NCBI RefSeq assembly: GCF_004791025.1
Contig: NZ_SRUO01000001.1
Span: 62,001-126,000 of the forward strand
Direction of reading: 5' to 3'
Source: Mesorhizobium sp. M4B.F.Ca.ET.203.01.1.1
GTDB lineage: Bacteria; Pseudomonadota; Alphaproteobacteria; Rhizobiales; Rhizobiaceae
Length of the DNA: 64,000 nt
Shown: in pieces, positions 46,498-55,009 of the stretch
Numbering within the stretch: position 1 is the first letter of the stretch
Layout: each line of letters starts with the position of its first letter
Notes under the pieces: model-generated
The model's database searches: none
What the model saw: only the letters and a program-made list of their open reading frames with translations
What the model was told of the DNA's origin: nothing
Program-made: the position numbers and the translations under genes

Positions 46498-47935
46498 AAG
46501 CCTCGCGCACCCTGAGCCTCAGGATCGTCAGCAGGCTGAAGCCGCGCACCAGCAGGAAGACGTGCAGCGACGCCCAGAGCCCGCTGTTGCCGAAGGTTGG
46601 CGCCAGGGTGAGCAGCGCGGCGCTGAAGGCAAGGAACGACAACAGCATCATGTTGCGCATGTCGCGCGACCAGGTGGCGCCGATGAAGACGCCGTCCATC
46701 TGGAACGCCAGCACGCCGCTGAGCGCGGTGAACGCCGCCCACGGCAGATAGGTGTCGGCAACCAAGCGGACCTCGGGCGATGTCGTGATCAGGCCGACGA
46801 GATCGACACCGGCCAGCAGCAGCACGGCGGTGGCGACGCCCGACAGGCCGAAACCCCAGAAAAGGGTGAGCCGCACCGCTTGCCGGAAGGGCGTTTCGGC
46901 GCCCGCGCCGATGGCGCGGCCGGCGAGCTGCTCGGCGGCGGTGGCGAAGCCGTCGAGGAAGTAGCCGGCGATGAGGAAGAAGTTCATCAGCACCGCGTTG
47001 GCAGCCAGCGTCACCGTGCCGAACTGCGCGCCCTGGCGGGTGAACAGCGCGAAGGCGGCGAGCAGCGAGAAGGAGCGGATCATGATGTCGCGGTTGAGCG
47101 ACAGCATGCGCCGGTAGGCCGGCAGGTCGAGGATGCGCTGGCGCGAGGGGCGCTCCAACCTCCGGAAACGACGCAGGACGATGGCGAGGCCGAGCAGCAT
47201 GGCAAGGAACTCGCCGGTGACGGTCGCCCAGGCAACGCCGGCGACGCCCCAGCCGAGCTTCAGGCCGAGCAGGAAGCAAAGCGCGATGTTGATGCCGTTC
47301 AACACCGCCTGCAGCATCAGGCCAAGCCCGCCCTCGCCGCGCCCGAGCACGTAGCCGAGGATGGCGTAGTTGATCAGCGAGAAGGGCGCGGCGAGCAGCC
47401 TGATATGGACATAAACAGCCATCGCTTCGCTGACGCGCGGCTCGGCGCCCATGAACTTTTGCCCGCCTATTGCGATCAGGGGCGCAAGCGCGGCGAGCAC
47501 GATGCCGGCGACGATGGCGATCAGCACGGCGCGCCAGAGCACCGCCTGCTCTTCCAGTGCGTCGCCGCGCCCGAACGCCTGGGCGACGAGACCGGTGGTG
47601 CCGGAGCGCAGGAAATTGAAGGTGGTGAAGACGACGTCGAAGGCAAGCGCGCCCGCCGCCAGGCCGCCGAGCAGGGCGGCGTCGCCGAACTGGCCGACCA
47701 CCGCCGTATCGACGATGCCGAGCAGCGGCGTCGTCAGATAGGCAAGCGTCATCGGCACGGCGATGGCAAGCACCGAGCGGTTGGTTACGGCGAAAGACCG
47801 GCCGGCGGCCGATGTCGATAGCTGATCCAGGACCTGGTCCTCAGGGCGGCTTGATCGGACGACCGATGTGCCCCAGTTTGCCGGTGCCGCGCAATCACGA
47901 TCCGGCGTCGGCCAACCGAATCCCGGAGCTGGCAT
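46490..47935 (-). CDS. MATE-family efflux transporter
   Basis: This is a multidrug/toxin exporter of the MATE class, DinF branch: 481 residues with about twelve membrane helices (first repeat SVLAIAVPMTLAYLTTPLLG-IVDTAVVGQFGDAALLGGLA, second repeat from about 270). It would use a proton or sodium gradient. The start is unclear. The only in-frame ATG before the first helix, at 47935, overlaps the ATG of the divergent gene in the shared sequence CATG, and the first 50 residues are not MATE-like. A GTG about 54 codons in is another option. It overlaps the 3' end of pyrD by 8 bases. Confidence 0.85.
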   Translation of the reverse strand: MPAPGFGWPTPDRDCAAPANWGTSVVRSSRPEDQVLDQLSTSAAGRSFAVTNRSVLAIAVPMTLAYLTTPLLGIVDTAVVGQFGDAALLGGLAAGALAFDVVFTTFNFLRSGTTGLVAQAFGRGDALEEQAVLWRAVLIAIVAGIVLAALAPLIAIGGQKFMGAEPRVSEAMAVYVHIRLLAAPFSLINYAILGYVLGRGEGGLGLMLQAVLNGINIALCFLLGLKLGWGVAGVAWATVTGEFLAMLLGLAIVLRRFRRLERPSRQRILDLPAYRRMLSLNRDIMIRSFSLLAAFALFTRQGAQFGTVTLAANAVLMNFFLIAGYFLDGFATAAEQLAGRAIGAGAETPFRQAVRLTLFWGFGLSGVATAVLLLAGVDLVGLITTSPEVRLVADTYLPWAAFTALSGVLAFQMDGVFIGATWSRDMRNMMLLSFLAFSAALLTLAPTFGNSGLWASLHVFLLVRGFSLLTILRLRVREAFS

Positions 47936-48836
47936 GCCGCTGCAGATCGTCCACCACCCCGGCTATGACGCCGGTTTCGCCGTCAACCACCGCTTCCCGA
48001 TGAGCAAGTACCCGCTGCTGATGCAGGCGCTGGAGGCGCGCGGACTGGCGAGCCGCGACGCGCTCGCCATGCCCGAGCCGGCGCCGGCATCGTGGCTGAA
48101 GCTGGCGCACACGGCCGACTATGTAGACCAGGTCCTGGCCTGCCAGGTGCCGGAAAGGATCGAGCGCGAGATCGGCTTTCCGGTCGGTCCGCGGGTTTCG
48201 CTCAGGGCACAGCTTGCCGCCGGCGGCACGGTGCTGGCGGCGCGGCTGGCGCTGAGGCATGGCATCGCCTGCAACGCCGCCGGCGGCAGCCACCATGCGC
48301 GGCGCGCGCAGGGCGCCGGCTTCTGCACCTTCAACGACGTCGCCGTAGCCTCGCTGGTGCTGCTCACCGAAGGTGCCGCTAGAAACATCCTGATCGTCGA
48401 TCTCGACGTGCATCAGGGCGACGGCACGGCCGATATCCTGAAAGATGAACCTCGCGCGTTCACCTTTTCCATGCATGGCGAGCGCAACTATCCGGTGCGC
48501 AAGATCGCTTCCGATCTCGACGTCGCGCTGCCCGACGGCACCGGCGACGCGGCCTATCTCGACAGGCTCGGCGGCATCCTGCCGGACCTGTCGGCCAGAG
48601 CGCGCTGGGACATCGTCTTCTACAATGCCGGCGTCGACGTCCATGCCGAGGACAGGCTGGGCCGGCTGTCGCTCAGCGACGACGGCCTGCGAGCCCGCGA
48701 TACGATGGTGGTCCGCCATTTTCGCCGGCTCGGGATGCCGATCTGCGGTGTCATCGGCGGCGGCTATTCGACGGACGTGCCGGCGCTTGCCGCTCGCCAC
48801 GCCATCCTGTTCGAGGTGGCGTCAGGCTTCGCCTGA
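47934..48836 (+). CDS. Histone-deacetylase-family amidohydrolase
   Basis: This is a zinc-dependent deacetylase-like enzyme of 300 residues; bacterial members act on acetylated polyamines or similar amides. The arginase/deacetylase fold is shown by AGGSHHARRAQGAGFCTFND (paired histidines), ILIVDLDVHQGDGTADI (zinc-binding D-x-H), FSMHGERNYPVRK and VFYNAGVDVHAEDRLGRLSL. GGAG lies 9 bases before the ATG at 47934. It is divergent from the MATE gene with no gap. The real substrate is unknown. Confidence 0.9.
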   Translation: MPLQIVHHPGYDAGFAVNHRFPMSKYPLLMQALEARGLASRDALAMPEPAPASWLKLAHTADYVDQVLACQVPERIEREIGFPVGPRVSLRAQLAAGGTVLAARLALRHGIACNAAGGSHHARRAQGAGFCTFNDVAVASLVLLTEGAARNILIVDLDVHQGDGTADILKDEPRAFTFSMHGERNYPVRKIASDLDVALPDGTGDAAYLDRLGGILPDLSARARWDIVFYNAGVDVHAEDRLGRLSLSDDGLRARDTMVVRHFRRLGMPICGVIGGGYSTDVPALAARHAILFEVASGFA

Positions 48837-48838
48837 GA

Positions 48839-49102
48839 TCACTTCCTGTAGCTGGCTATCCTGAGCAGGATGAAGACCGGCACGACAATCGCCGCGCCCA
48901 AGAGGATGTAGCCGAGGAAACGGTCGATGGCATGGAAGCCGAGATTCCACAGGTCGAGGAAGAACTGGCGGATGCCGTAGTAGACGTCCATCGGCGACCA
49001 GCCGAAGGCGTGCATCACAAGGCCGACGAGGAACGAGACCACAAGCAGCTTGATCAGCACCCGGAGCGGTGAGTCACCGAGAAAGCGCGTCAGTGCGGAC
49101 AA
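48839..49102 (-). CDS. DUF6460-type small membrane protein
   Basis: This encodes 87 residues with two membrane helices (VLIKLLVVSFLVGLVMHAFG and FLGYILLGAAIVVPVFILLR) and a conserved central part, YYGIRQFFLDLWNLGFHAID, typical of this rhizobial family. The start is TTG at 49102 with GGAG 7 bases upstream. It is convergent with the deacetylase gene, the stops being 2 bases apart. Function unknown. Confidence 0.8.
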   Translation of the reverse strand: MSALTRFLGDSPLRVLIKLLVVSFLVGLVMHAFGWSPMDVYYGIRQFFLDLWNLGFHAIDRFLGYILLGAAIVVPVFILLRIASYRK

Positions 49103-49206
49103 GTTCCGTCTCCACGTTTCGGCCGCCCCGATTCGGGGGTTCGATCCCAGAAATACGCACTTGCCCGTCCGGCATCAAGCCGGCGGGATGCCGGCAACGG
49201 CCACGC

Positions 49207-49959
49207 TCACCAAAACCGCCAGCGCAAGATGCGGGCCCATGGCGGCCGTTCGCGATAGACTTCCCGGTAGCGCCAGAGCCGGTTGTAGCGGTTGCCGCCG
49301 CCGATGCCGAGCTCCGACACCGGCCCGCCACCCCGCTTGCGTTTGATCGCCACCACTTCCTTGCCGTGCCGAAGGCAATGGCTCGGCTTCTGCCCCGGTT
49401 CGCCTGGCGGCAGCGTCAACTTGACCGCTTCTCCGACGACGAGGTCCTCCGGATCGCAGGTCATGGCGATGGCCTTGCCGAACAGCGTCGGGCCGGTCGG
49501 GCACAAGGCGGTCGGGCCGTAATATTCGCGTTTGACATTGGCGCAGACCAGCTCGATGGCCTTGGCCATGGCCCTGTGGCGCATGGGGGCGGCGACCACG
49601 CCGAGGCTGGTGTCCCATGGCGTCGAGCTCAGGAAGTCGCGAAACACCGACAGGCGGCCCTGGTCGCGCGGAACGCCGCGCAGGAATTCATAGGAAAGGT
49701 CGGCGTAGACGCCGCCCCGTTCGTAGAGCAGGCAGTATTTGGCGAGGTCTGCCTTGTAGGTGTAGGGACGCAGGGTGCGGAAAGCCGACAGCACCTCGGC
49801 GTCGAAATGCGCCGCGATGAACTCACTCAATTCCGCTTCCCCGAACAGGACATGCTCCTCGCCCGGATGGGCGGCCTTGAACGACCGGATGTTCTCGCTG
49901 ACCCGTTCGGGAAGCTCAGCGCTCCGATCGTCGGTTATGAGAATGCTGAATAGCGGCAT
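49207..49959 (-). CDS. GT32-type glycosyltransferase
   Basis: The 250 residues follow the sugar-binding DXD glycosyltransferase pattern (capsular or Och1-like). The N-terminal part has FSILITDDRSAELPERVSEN; the core YTYKADLAKYCLLYERGGVY-ADLSYEF carries the nucleotide-sugar aspartates (the variant A-D-L-S replaces the usual D-x-D second part). After this come GPTALCPTGPTLFGKAI and a short basic end. It probably adds a sugar to a surface glycan. Neighbours are an acyltransferase (14 bases away, same strand) and, beyond the tRNA, an acetyltransferase. Confidence 0.75.
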   Translation of the reverse strand: MPLFSILITDDRSAELPERVSENIRSFKAAHPGEEHVLFGEAELSEFIAAHFDAEVLSAFRTLRPYTYKADLAKYCLLYERGGVYADLSYEFLRGVPRDQGRLSVFRDFLSSTPWDTSLGVVAAPMRHRAMAKAIELVCANVKREYYGPTALCPTGPTLFGKAIAMTCDPEDLVVGEAVKLTLPPGEPGQKPSHCLRHGKEVVAIKRKRGGGPVSELGIGGGNRYNRLWRYREVYRERPPWARILRWRFW

Positions 49960-49972
49960 GAGCTCTCGATCG

Positions 49973-50986
49973 TCAGCGCGGGGTGAACGCCGTCAGTTTC
50001 TCCCAGTCGCGCCACTGGTGCGGCCAGCTTTGCAAATAGGGCAGATGCCGATCTGCAAACTCCTGCGCGGCGCCTTGGATCATCTCGGCCTTGTCCCGAT
50101 GGCGGGCGAGATCGATCGGCCGCTCGACGACCACGTGCAGTTGGCCGGTGCTGTCGTCGCGCCCGACAAAGACCGGCAACAGCGGAGCGCCGGCGATCCT
50201 GGCCAGCCGGGGCGCACCGCTGGCCACTTCGATGCCCGATTCGCCTATTCGCGCCGTGACCAGCACTTCGCCCTCCCAGGCTCCGGCGGTTATTGAAACG
50301 AACTTGTTGGCGCGAAGCAACCGACGGGCCTCGTTCATGCTGGCAGCTGGGTCGGCGCGGTCGATGACGACGCGGCCGGCGGCGTATCTCAGCTCCGCGC
50401 CAATCCTGATCGGGTTCAGGAAGCGGATGCCGAAACGCGACTTGGTGAAGCCATGCTCTGGCCGGCTGACGTGAAACACCTCGAACCCGGCCCTGGCGAA
50501 GGCGATCTTCGCCGCCAGCGCATTGAAGCTGAAATGCGCGATCCACAGCACCGCGCCATGGCCTGCATTTTGCGCGGCTTCGAGATGCTCGATGCCTTGC
50601 AGCGCAATGGCCGGGTTCCACCCACCGAGCCGCTCGCGCATGATCTGAATGTGATGCTCGTGGCGCGTCGCGCGGACGCGGCGCAGATCGTCATCGCCGG
50701 CCAGTCCGAACGAACGAAGGGTCTGCAGGACCCCGCTGTCCTGTGCGGCGAACGATACGCTCCCGAGCCGCTCCATGGACCGGCAAACCGCTTGCCATCC
50801 CCGCTCAGGAACAAGACAGGAAACAATCGCGAAGGCAGGAAGCTGCAGCAGGAATTTGAAATCTTCCGGCGCAAATATCTTCCTGGCCCCGGAGGCCCGT
50901 TTTCTCTTGCGTATGCTGAATTCCAAGCCGGGTCCCCACCCTCGCGCCGTGCTTGCGATGGCAGGTGAACAGCCGCCGATTCGCAA
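49973..50986 (-). CDS. Lysophospholipid-acyltransferase-like (LpxL/HtrB-type) protein
   Basis: The 337 residues resemble the lipid A acyltransferase family: FKFLLQLPAFAIVSCLVPER at the start of the domain, GHGAVLWIAHFSFNALAAKI with the catalytic histidine in AHFS, FHVSRPEHGFTKSRFGIRF, SITAGAWEGEVLVTARIG and LARIAGAPLLPVFVGRDD. It would transfer an acyl group to a lipid or glycolipid at the inner membrane. The start is uncertain: TTG at 50986, or a TTG 20 codons later with GGGGA nearby. It is likely in one unit with the GT32 gene, whose start lies 13 bases beyond its stop. Confidence 0.75.
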   Translation of the reverse strand: MRIGGCSPAIASTARGWGPGLEFSIRKRKRASGARKIFAPEDFKFLLQLPAFAIVSCLVPERGWQAVCRSMERLGSVSFAAQDSGVLQTLRSFGLAGDDDLRRVRATRHEHHIQIMRERLGGWNPAIALQGIEHLEAAQNAGHGAVLWIAHFSFNALAAKIAFARAGFEVFHVSRPEHGFTKSRFGIRFLNPIRIGAELRYAAGRVVIDRADPAASMNEARRLLRANKFVSITAGAWEGEVLVTARIGESGIEVASGAPRLARIAGAPLLPVFVGRDDSTGQLHVVVERPIDLARHRDKAEMIQGAAQEFADRHLPYLQSWPHQWRDWEKLTAFTPR

Positions 50987-51096
50987 AGCGCACGCGCTTC
51001 TAGCACGCGCGGCGCCGGCGTCAAAAGCGCTGTTGTCGTCAGGGCGCGGCTTTGGCGATTGCCCGATGCCCGGCCCTCATGGTAACGAGGGCGCGC

Positions 51097-51170
51097 GCGG
51101 GTATGATGTAATGGTAGCCTGTCAGCTTCCCAAGCTGAACGCGCGGGTTCGATTCCCGCTACCCGCTCCA
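51097..51170 (+). tRNA. tRNA-Gly (anticodon CCC)
   Basis: The 74-base cloverleaf has acceptor arms GCGGGTA / TACCCGC, an anticodon stem TCAGC / GCTGA enclosing loop TTCCCAA (anticodon CCC, reading GGG), a T-loop GGTTCGATTCC and an encoded CCA end. No integrase or duplicated 3' end was seen around it. Confidence 0.95.
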
Positions 51171-51180
51171 GCAAAATCAA

Positions 51181-51681
51181 TCAGCTTGCATGGAACTTGC
51201 CATATCCGGCCGCGGGCCGCTGGCTGTTTGCCAGCACCCCGCACAGGGGCAGGTGCTTTGCCACCTCGTCGGCCTCCATCCGCACTATGGTGTGCGACAG
51301 GCCGCCATGTTCCTCGATCCATTGCCGGACCCAGTCGGGATATTGCGAGATCAGATAGTTGGCGGCGGCCGCATTCTGCCGGCCGCCGACGCCGTAAGGT
51401 AGATGGAAGCCGAAGGAGGCGTGCGGGCTCACGCAAAGCTGCTCGACGGGCAGCGACAGATAGAGTGTGCAGGCGCTGTCGCACGCCCCTTCAAAGCTCA
51501 CCTGCTCGTCGGCGGCGCGCAATTCGGCAACGTGCAGCGCGAAGCTTATGATCTGGCCACCGGGATTGTCGCCGACCGTCTCGGCCTTCGCGGGCAACGC
51601 CGTCAGGATGGCGGCGAAGAGCCCAACCGCCATGGTCTTCAACGTCCATCCAGGCTTTACGGGCGGCAGATCGGTTTTCAT
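51181..51681 (-). CDS. Secreted protease-like hypothetical protein
   Basis: The 166 residues begin with a signal peptide (TLKTMAVGLFAAILTALPAKA-E). The mature part has GGQIISFALHVAELRAADEQ, FEGACDSACTLYLSLPVEQL and CVSPHASFGFHLPYGVGG, followed by a helical end. The serine in DSACTLYL and the histidine in FGFHLPYG fall where ClpP/crotonase-fold periplasmic proteins carry their serine and histidine, and the two cysteines could bridge. I infer a ClpP-like fold; activity is unproven. It starts just beyond the tRNA on the opposite strand. Confidence 0.65.
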   Translation of the reverse strand: MKTDLPPVKPGWTLKTMAVGLFAAILTALPAKAETVGDNPGGQIISFALHVAELRAADEQVSFEGACDSACTLYLSLPVEQLCVSPHASFGFHLPYGVGGRQNAAAANYLISQYPDWVRQWIEEHGGLSHTIVRMEADEVAKHLPLCGVLANSQRPAAGYGKFHAS

Positions 51682-51815
51682 CCTGTGTTCTCGTTCTCGC
51701 GTTTGTCTCGCGGGCGTCTACGCTAGATCAGGATGGTTAACATTAGGCATCGCTCATCAATCTTCCGATCGGTGTGTTACACTCGCGCGAGCACGGTTCC
51801 CCGAGAGGGGGCGCT

Positions 51816-52403
51816 CTACGGCGAGGGAGGCGCCAGGAAGCGCGCGACGAATTGTTCGGCCGGCAGGTCGAAGGCCGCCTTCTCCCGCATCAGCCTTTCG
51901 GTCGGCCAGTCCCACCAGCGGATTTTCTGCATGGCGGCGATCGTCTGGTCCGGGAACCGGTATTTGATGATCCTTGCCGGATTGCCGCCGACGATGGCGT
52001 AGGGCGGAACGTCCCTGGCCACCACGCTGCGGGCGGCAATCACGGCGCCGTCGCCGATGGTGACGCCGGACAGGACGATGGCGTCGGTGCCGATCCAGAC
52101 ATCATGGCCGAGCTTGATCGGGCCGTTCGTGCGCAGATATTCGAAGGTCGACTTGGTCTTGAATAGCTGGTGCTGCAGCGCGTAGTTCGCCGCCGTGTCC
52201 GTCGGGTGGTTTGCCTGGCAGAAGAAGCGGACGCCGGGAGCGATCGCGCAGAACGAGCCGATTTCGACCGGCGACTGTTCGGTGCAGTTGAAGAACGAAT
52301 GCCCGTCCAGGCTCTTGGAGTGGCGGCCGATCCTGGCATGCGCCGGAATTGCGTTTGGGTCGGCCTTCAGGCCGAGCAGGATTCGCAGTTTCTTGAAAGC
52401 CAT
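51816..52403 (-). CDS. Hexapeptide-repeat acetyltransferase (CatB/XAT type)
   Basis: The 195 residues contain the left-handed beta-helix repeats of acyl-CoA-dependent acetyltransferases: IGSFCAIAPGVRFF, the active-site histidine in CQANHPTDTAANYALQ, LGHDVWIGTDAIVLSGVTIG-DGAVIAARSVVARDVPPYAI and the C-terminal WWDWPTERLMREKAAFDLPA. It probably O-acetylates a surface sugar or a small molecule. The ATG at 52403 gives the family start; nine extra codons upstream are possible. Confidence 0.88.
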   Translation of the reverse strand: MAFKKLRILLGLKADPNAIPAHARIGRHSKSLDGHSFFNCTEQSPVEIGSFCAIAPGVRFFCQANHPTDTAANYALQHQLFKTKSTFEYLRTNGPIKLGHDVWIGTDAIVLSGVTIGDGAVIAARSVVARDVPPYAIVGGNPARIIKYRFPDQTIAAMQKIRWWDWPTERLMREKAAFDLPAEQFVARFLAPPSP

Positions 52404-52556
52404 CGCTGGAGAGCCCCCACCCCGACGCAACGTTGGAATCCGGGCCCGCGACTTGTAAAGGGTGGATTTTGGGTTTTGAACATGCGCGAGGGAGGATGGC
52501 GCCGTCGGCGGCCGGGGCGGGTCAGCCCAGCGCCGTAGCGACTGCGCCAGCGGCCG

Positions 52557-53546
52557 TCATCCCACTTCGCGCAGGATGAAATCGTGCAGCATCTTGGCTG
52601 CCGGCGACAGCACGCGGTTCTTCGCCGTGATCAGGCTGTAGGGCCGGACCTCGATGTCGAACTCGGTCTGGACGACGTCGATGGCGCCGGCCAGCCCTTC
52701 GGGATTCTGGATGAATTTCGCTACCTGAATCGACACCGGCGCGATGGCGTCGGACTGCGCCACCATGACCAGAGTGAGCAGCAGCGAGCTGGTGTTGAGG
52801 ATGCGGTCCGGGAGCGCGATGTTGCGGTTCAGGAAATTGCTTTCCATCGCCTGGCGCAGCGGCGAGCCGCCGGACTGGAAGACCCAGTCGTAAGCGGCGG
52901 TCTCCTCGAGCCGCACCGCCTTGCCCTTGCTCAGCGGGTGGCCGCGACGCACGATCAGGCAGGCCTTCTCGACGCCGATGACGCGCGATTCGAACAGGCG
53001 CGGATTGAGGTCGTCGGGAATGCGCGCGATGATGAAGTCGTGGCGCGACGCGATCAACTCGCGTGCCAGCACATTCGAGGTCTCGACCTGCATGGTGATC
53101 TCGATGCGCGGATAGAGGCGGCGGATTTCGCGAATCGCCGGCACCGCCAGCTCGATCGCCGGCGCCGTCACCGCGCCCAGGAACACCGACCCGCCCTTGC
53201 CTGCCTTGAGCTCGGAGATCTCTCGGTCGGCCTCGCGCATCTCGAGCAGGATCGAGCGCGCGCGCCTGGCCAGCGCCTTGCCGTAAGGCGTCAACGTGAT
53301 GCCGCGCGGCAGCCGCTCGCAAAGCTTGACGTCGAGCACCGCCTCCATCTCCGAAATCATGCGCGAGGCGGCCGGCTGTGAGATGTTCATCACCTGGGCG
53401 GCGGCGCTTACCCGGCCGTGATCGTCAAGCGCTGCGATCATGCGCATGTGGCGCAGGCTGAGCCCGCTGCGCAGAAGCGTTTCGCCGTCGCCCGGAAGTT
53501 CGTCGTAAGTGCCTGATACGCCATCAGGATTGCGCAGTGCCGCCAT
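52557..53546 (-). CDS. gbpR: LysR-family regulator GbpR
   Basis: This is a regulator of the galactose-binding protein gene chvE, known from Agrobacterium in the same divergent position. The 329 residues start with about 27 extra residues, then the LysR helix-turn-helix (about 30-90; RVSAAAQVMNISQPAASRMI, RLPRGITLTPYGKALARRAR) and the co-inducer domain (GAVTAPAIELAVPAIREIRR, RHDFIIARIPDDLNPRLFES). In Agrobacterium it represses or activates chvE depending on sugar. A palindrome lies 43 bases upstream of its start. Confidence 0.88.
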   Translation of the reverse strand: MAALRNPDGVSGTYDELPGDGETLLRSGLSLRHMRMIAALDDHGRVSAAAQVMNISQPAASRMISEMEAVLDVKLCERLPRGITLTPYGKALARRARSILLEMREADREISELKAGKGGSVFLGAVTAPAIELAVPAIREIRRLYPRIEITMQVETSNVLARELIASRHDFIIARIPDDLNPRLFESRVIGVEKACLIVRRGHPLSKGKAVRLEETAAYDWVFQSGGSPLRQAMESNFLNRNIALPDRILNTSSLLLTLVMVAQSDAIAPVSIQVAKFIQNPEGLAGAIDVVQTEFDIEVRPYSLITAKNRVLSPAAKMLHDFILREVG

Positions 53547-53588
53547 GCTTTGTCTCCGCTCCCGCGACGCCTTCGTCGACTTTCGCTA

Positions 53589-53606
53589 TATACCAGTTTC
53601 GGTATA
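53589..53606. promoter_or_regulatory. Palindrome between gbpR and chvE
   Basis: TATACC-AGTTTC-GGTATA is an 18-base inverted repeat of the interrupted type bound by LysR proteins. It lies 43 bases upstream of gbpR and 234 bases upstream of chvE, and is the best candidate for a GbpR site. Confidence 0.5.
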
Positions 53607-53839
53607 GCAACCATCAAAGATCGCATTTGACAGTTATGTCAAAGGGACACACCCTTCGCGCGTCCCGTGGCATGACGGTCGATGACGAGGGAGATCGTGT
53701 CGATCGAAATCAGCGTCGCGGGGCCGATTGGGAGGATACCGGAGATCGATAGACGACAGCAGCGCAGCTTGCGCTTCTGCTCGCCTGCGCGGCCCGCGAA
53801 GCCCCGAGGTGTCGCGTCCATCAACCAGGGAGAGTTACT

Positions 53840-54907
53840 GTGAAAATCATCAAGACACTGGCCGCCGTGGCGGCCCTTGGCATCGCGGCCATGACGCTGC
53901 CGGCGCATGCCGGCGAAGGCCTTGTCGGCGTGCTGATGCCGACCAAGACCTCGCAGCGCTGGATCAATGACGGCGATGCCGTCAAGTCGCAGCTCGAGGC
54001 TCTCGGCTACACCGTCGACCTGCAGTACGCGCAGGACGACATTCCGAACCAGCTCAGCCAGCTGGAAAACGAAATCACCAAGGGCCCGAAGGCGCTGATC
54101 ATCGCCTCGATCGACGGCACCACCATGGCCGACGCGCTGCAGAAGGCCAACGACGCCGGCGTCGTCGTCGTCGCCTATGACCGCCTGATCAAGAAGACCG
54201 CCAACGTCGACTACTACACCACCTTCGACAATTTCGGCGTCGGCGTGATCCAGGCGAATTCCCTGGTCAAGGGTCTCAAGGAGCGCTTCCCGAACACCAA
54301 GCCGTGGAACGTCGAGCTGTTCGGCGGCTCGCCGGACGACAACAACGCCTTCTTCTTCTACAACGGCGCCATCTCCGTCCTGCAGCCGCTGATCGACGAC
54401 GGCTCGATCAAGATCAAGTCCGGCCAGACCGGCATGGACAAGGTCGGCACGCTGCGCTGGCTCGCCGCCACCGCCCAGGCGCGCATGGACAACCTGCTCT
54501 CGGCCAACTACTCGGACGGCAGCCGCGTCGATGGCGTTCTGTCGCCCTATGACGGCCTGTCGCGCGGCATCACCGCCTCGCTGCGCGCCGTCGGCTACGG
54601 CACCGACGCTCAGCCCTGGCCGATCGTGACCGGCCAGGATGCCGAGACCGCCTCGGTCAAGCTGATCATCTCGGGCGAGCAGTACTCGACCGTGTTCAAG
54701 GACACCCGCGAACTGGCCAAGGCCACCGTGCAGCTGGTCGACAAGGTGCTCTCCGGCGGCAAGCCGGACGGACTCGACGAAAAGACCTACAACAACGACG
54801 TCAAGGTCGTTCCCTCGATCCTGCTGACGCCGCATGACGTCGACAAGTCGAACTACCAGGCGCAGGTCGTCGATTCCGGCTACATCAAGGCCGACGAACT
54901 GAAGTAA
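53840..54907 (+). CDS. chvE: Multiple-sugar-binding periplasmic protein ChvE
   Basis: ChvE binds galactose, glucose, arabinose and other sugars in the periplasm and, in Agrobacterium, also presents them to the VirA sensor. The 355 residues start with a signal peptide ([25 protein letters not shown]). The mature part has [60 protein letters not shown] and [20 protein letters not shown], close to ChvE/MmsE. The start is GTG at 53840 with AGGGAGAG upstream. It is first in the chvE-gguABC unit, with a terminator-like hairpin after it. Confidence 0.96.
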   Translation: MKIIKTLAAVAALGIAAMTLPAHAGEGLVGVLMPTKTSQRWINDGDAVKSQLEALGYTVDLQYAQDDIPNQLSQLENEITKGPKALIIASIDGTTMADALQKANDAGVVVVAYDRLIKKTANVDYYTTFDNFGVGVIQANSLVKGLKERFPNTKPWNVELFGGSPDDNNAFFFYNGAISVLQPLIDDGSIKIKSGQTGMDKVGTLRWLAATAQARMDNLLSANYSDGSRVDGVLSPYDGLSRGITASLRAVGYGTDAQPWPIVTGQDAETASVKLIISGEQYSTVFKDTRELAKATVQLVDKVLSGGKPDGLDEKTYNNDVKVVPSILLTPHDVDKSNYQAQVVDSGYIKADELK

Positions 54908-54924
54908 TTTCGGTTGCAAAGACA

Positions 54925-54955
54925 GGGGTCCTGCGCAACGCAGGGCCCCTTTTCG
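54925..54955 (+). terminator. Terminator-like hairpin between chvE and gguA
   Basis: GGGGTCCTGCG-CAA-CGCAGGGCCCC makes an 11-bp stem with one G-T pair, followed by TTTTCG. It starts 17 bases after the chvE stop. It probably lets most transcripts end after chvE, giving more binding protein than ATPase and permease. Confidence 0.8.
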
Positions 54956-55009
54956 TTAACCAGCGGGACCGGTATTGTTTTTGCCGACCTGGTAGGAGTT
55001 TATTTCCCG

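Noticed and set aside
51097..51170. tRNA-Gly as an integration site for a genomic island
   Set aside because: No integrase, no duplicated tRNA 3' end and no composition change on either side.
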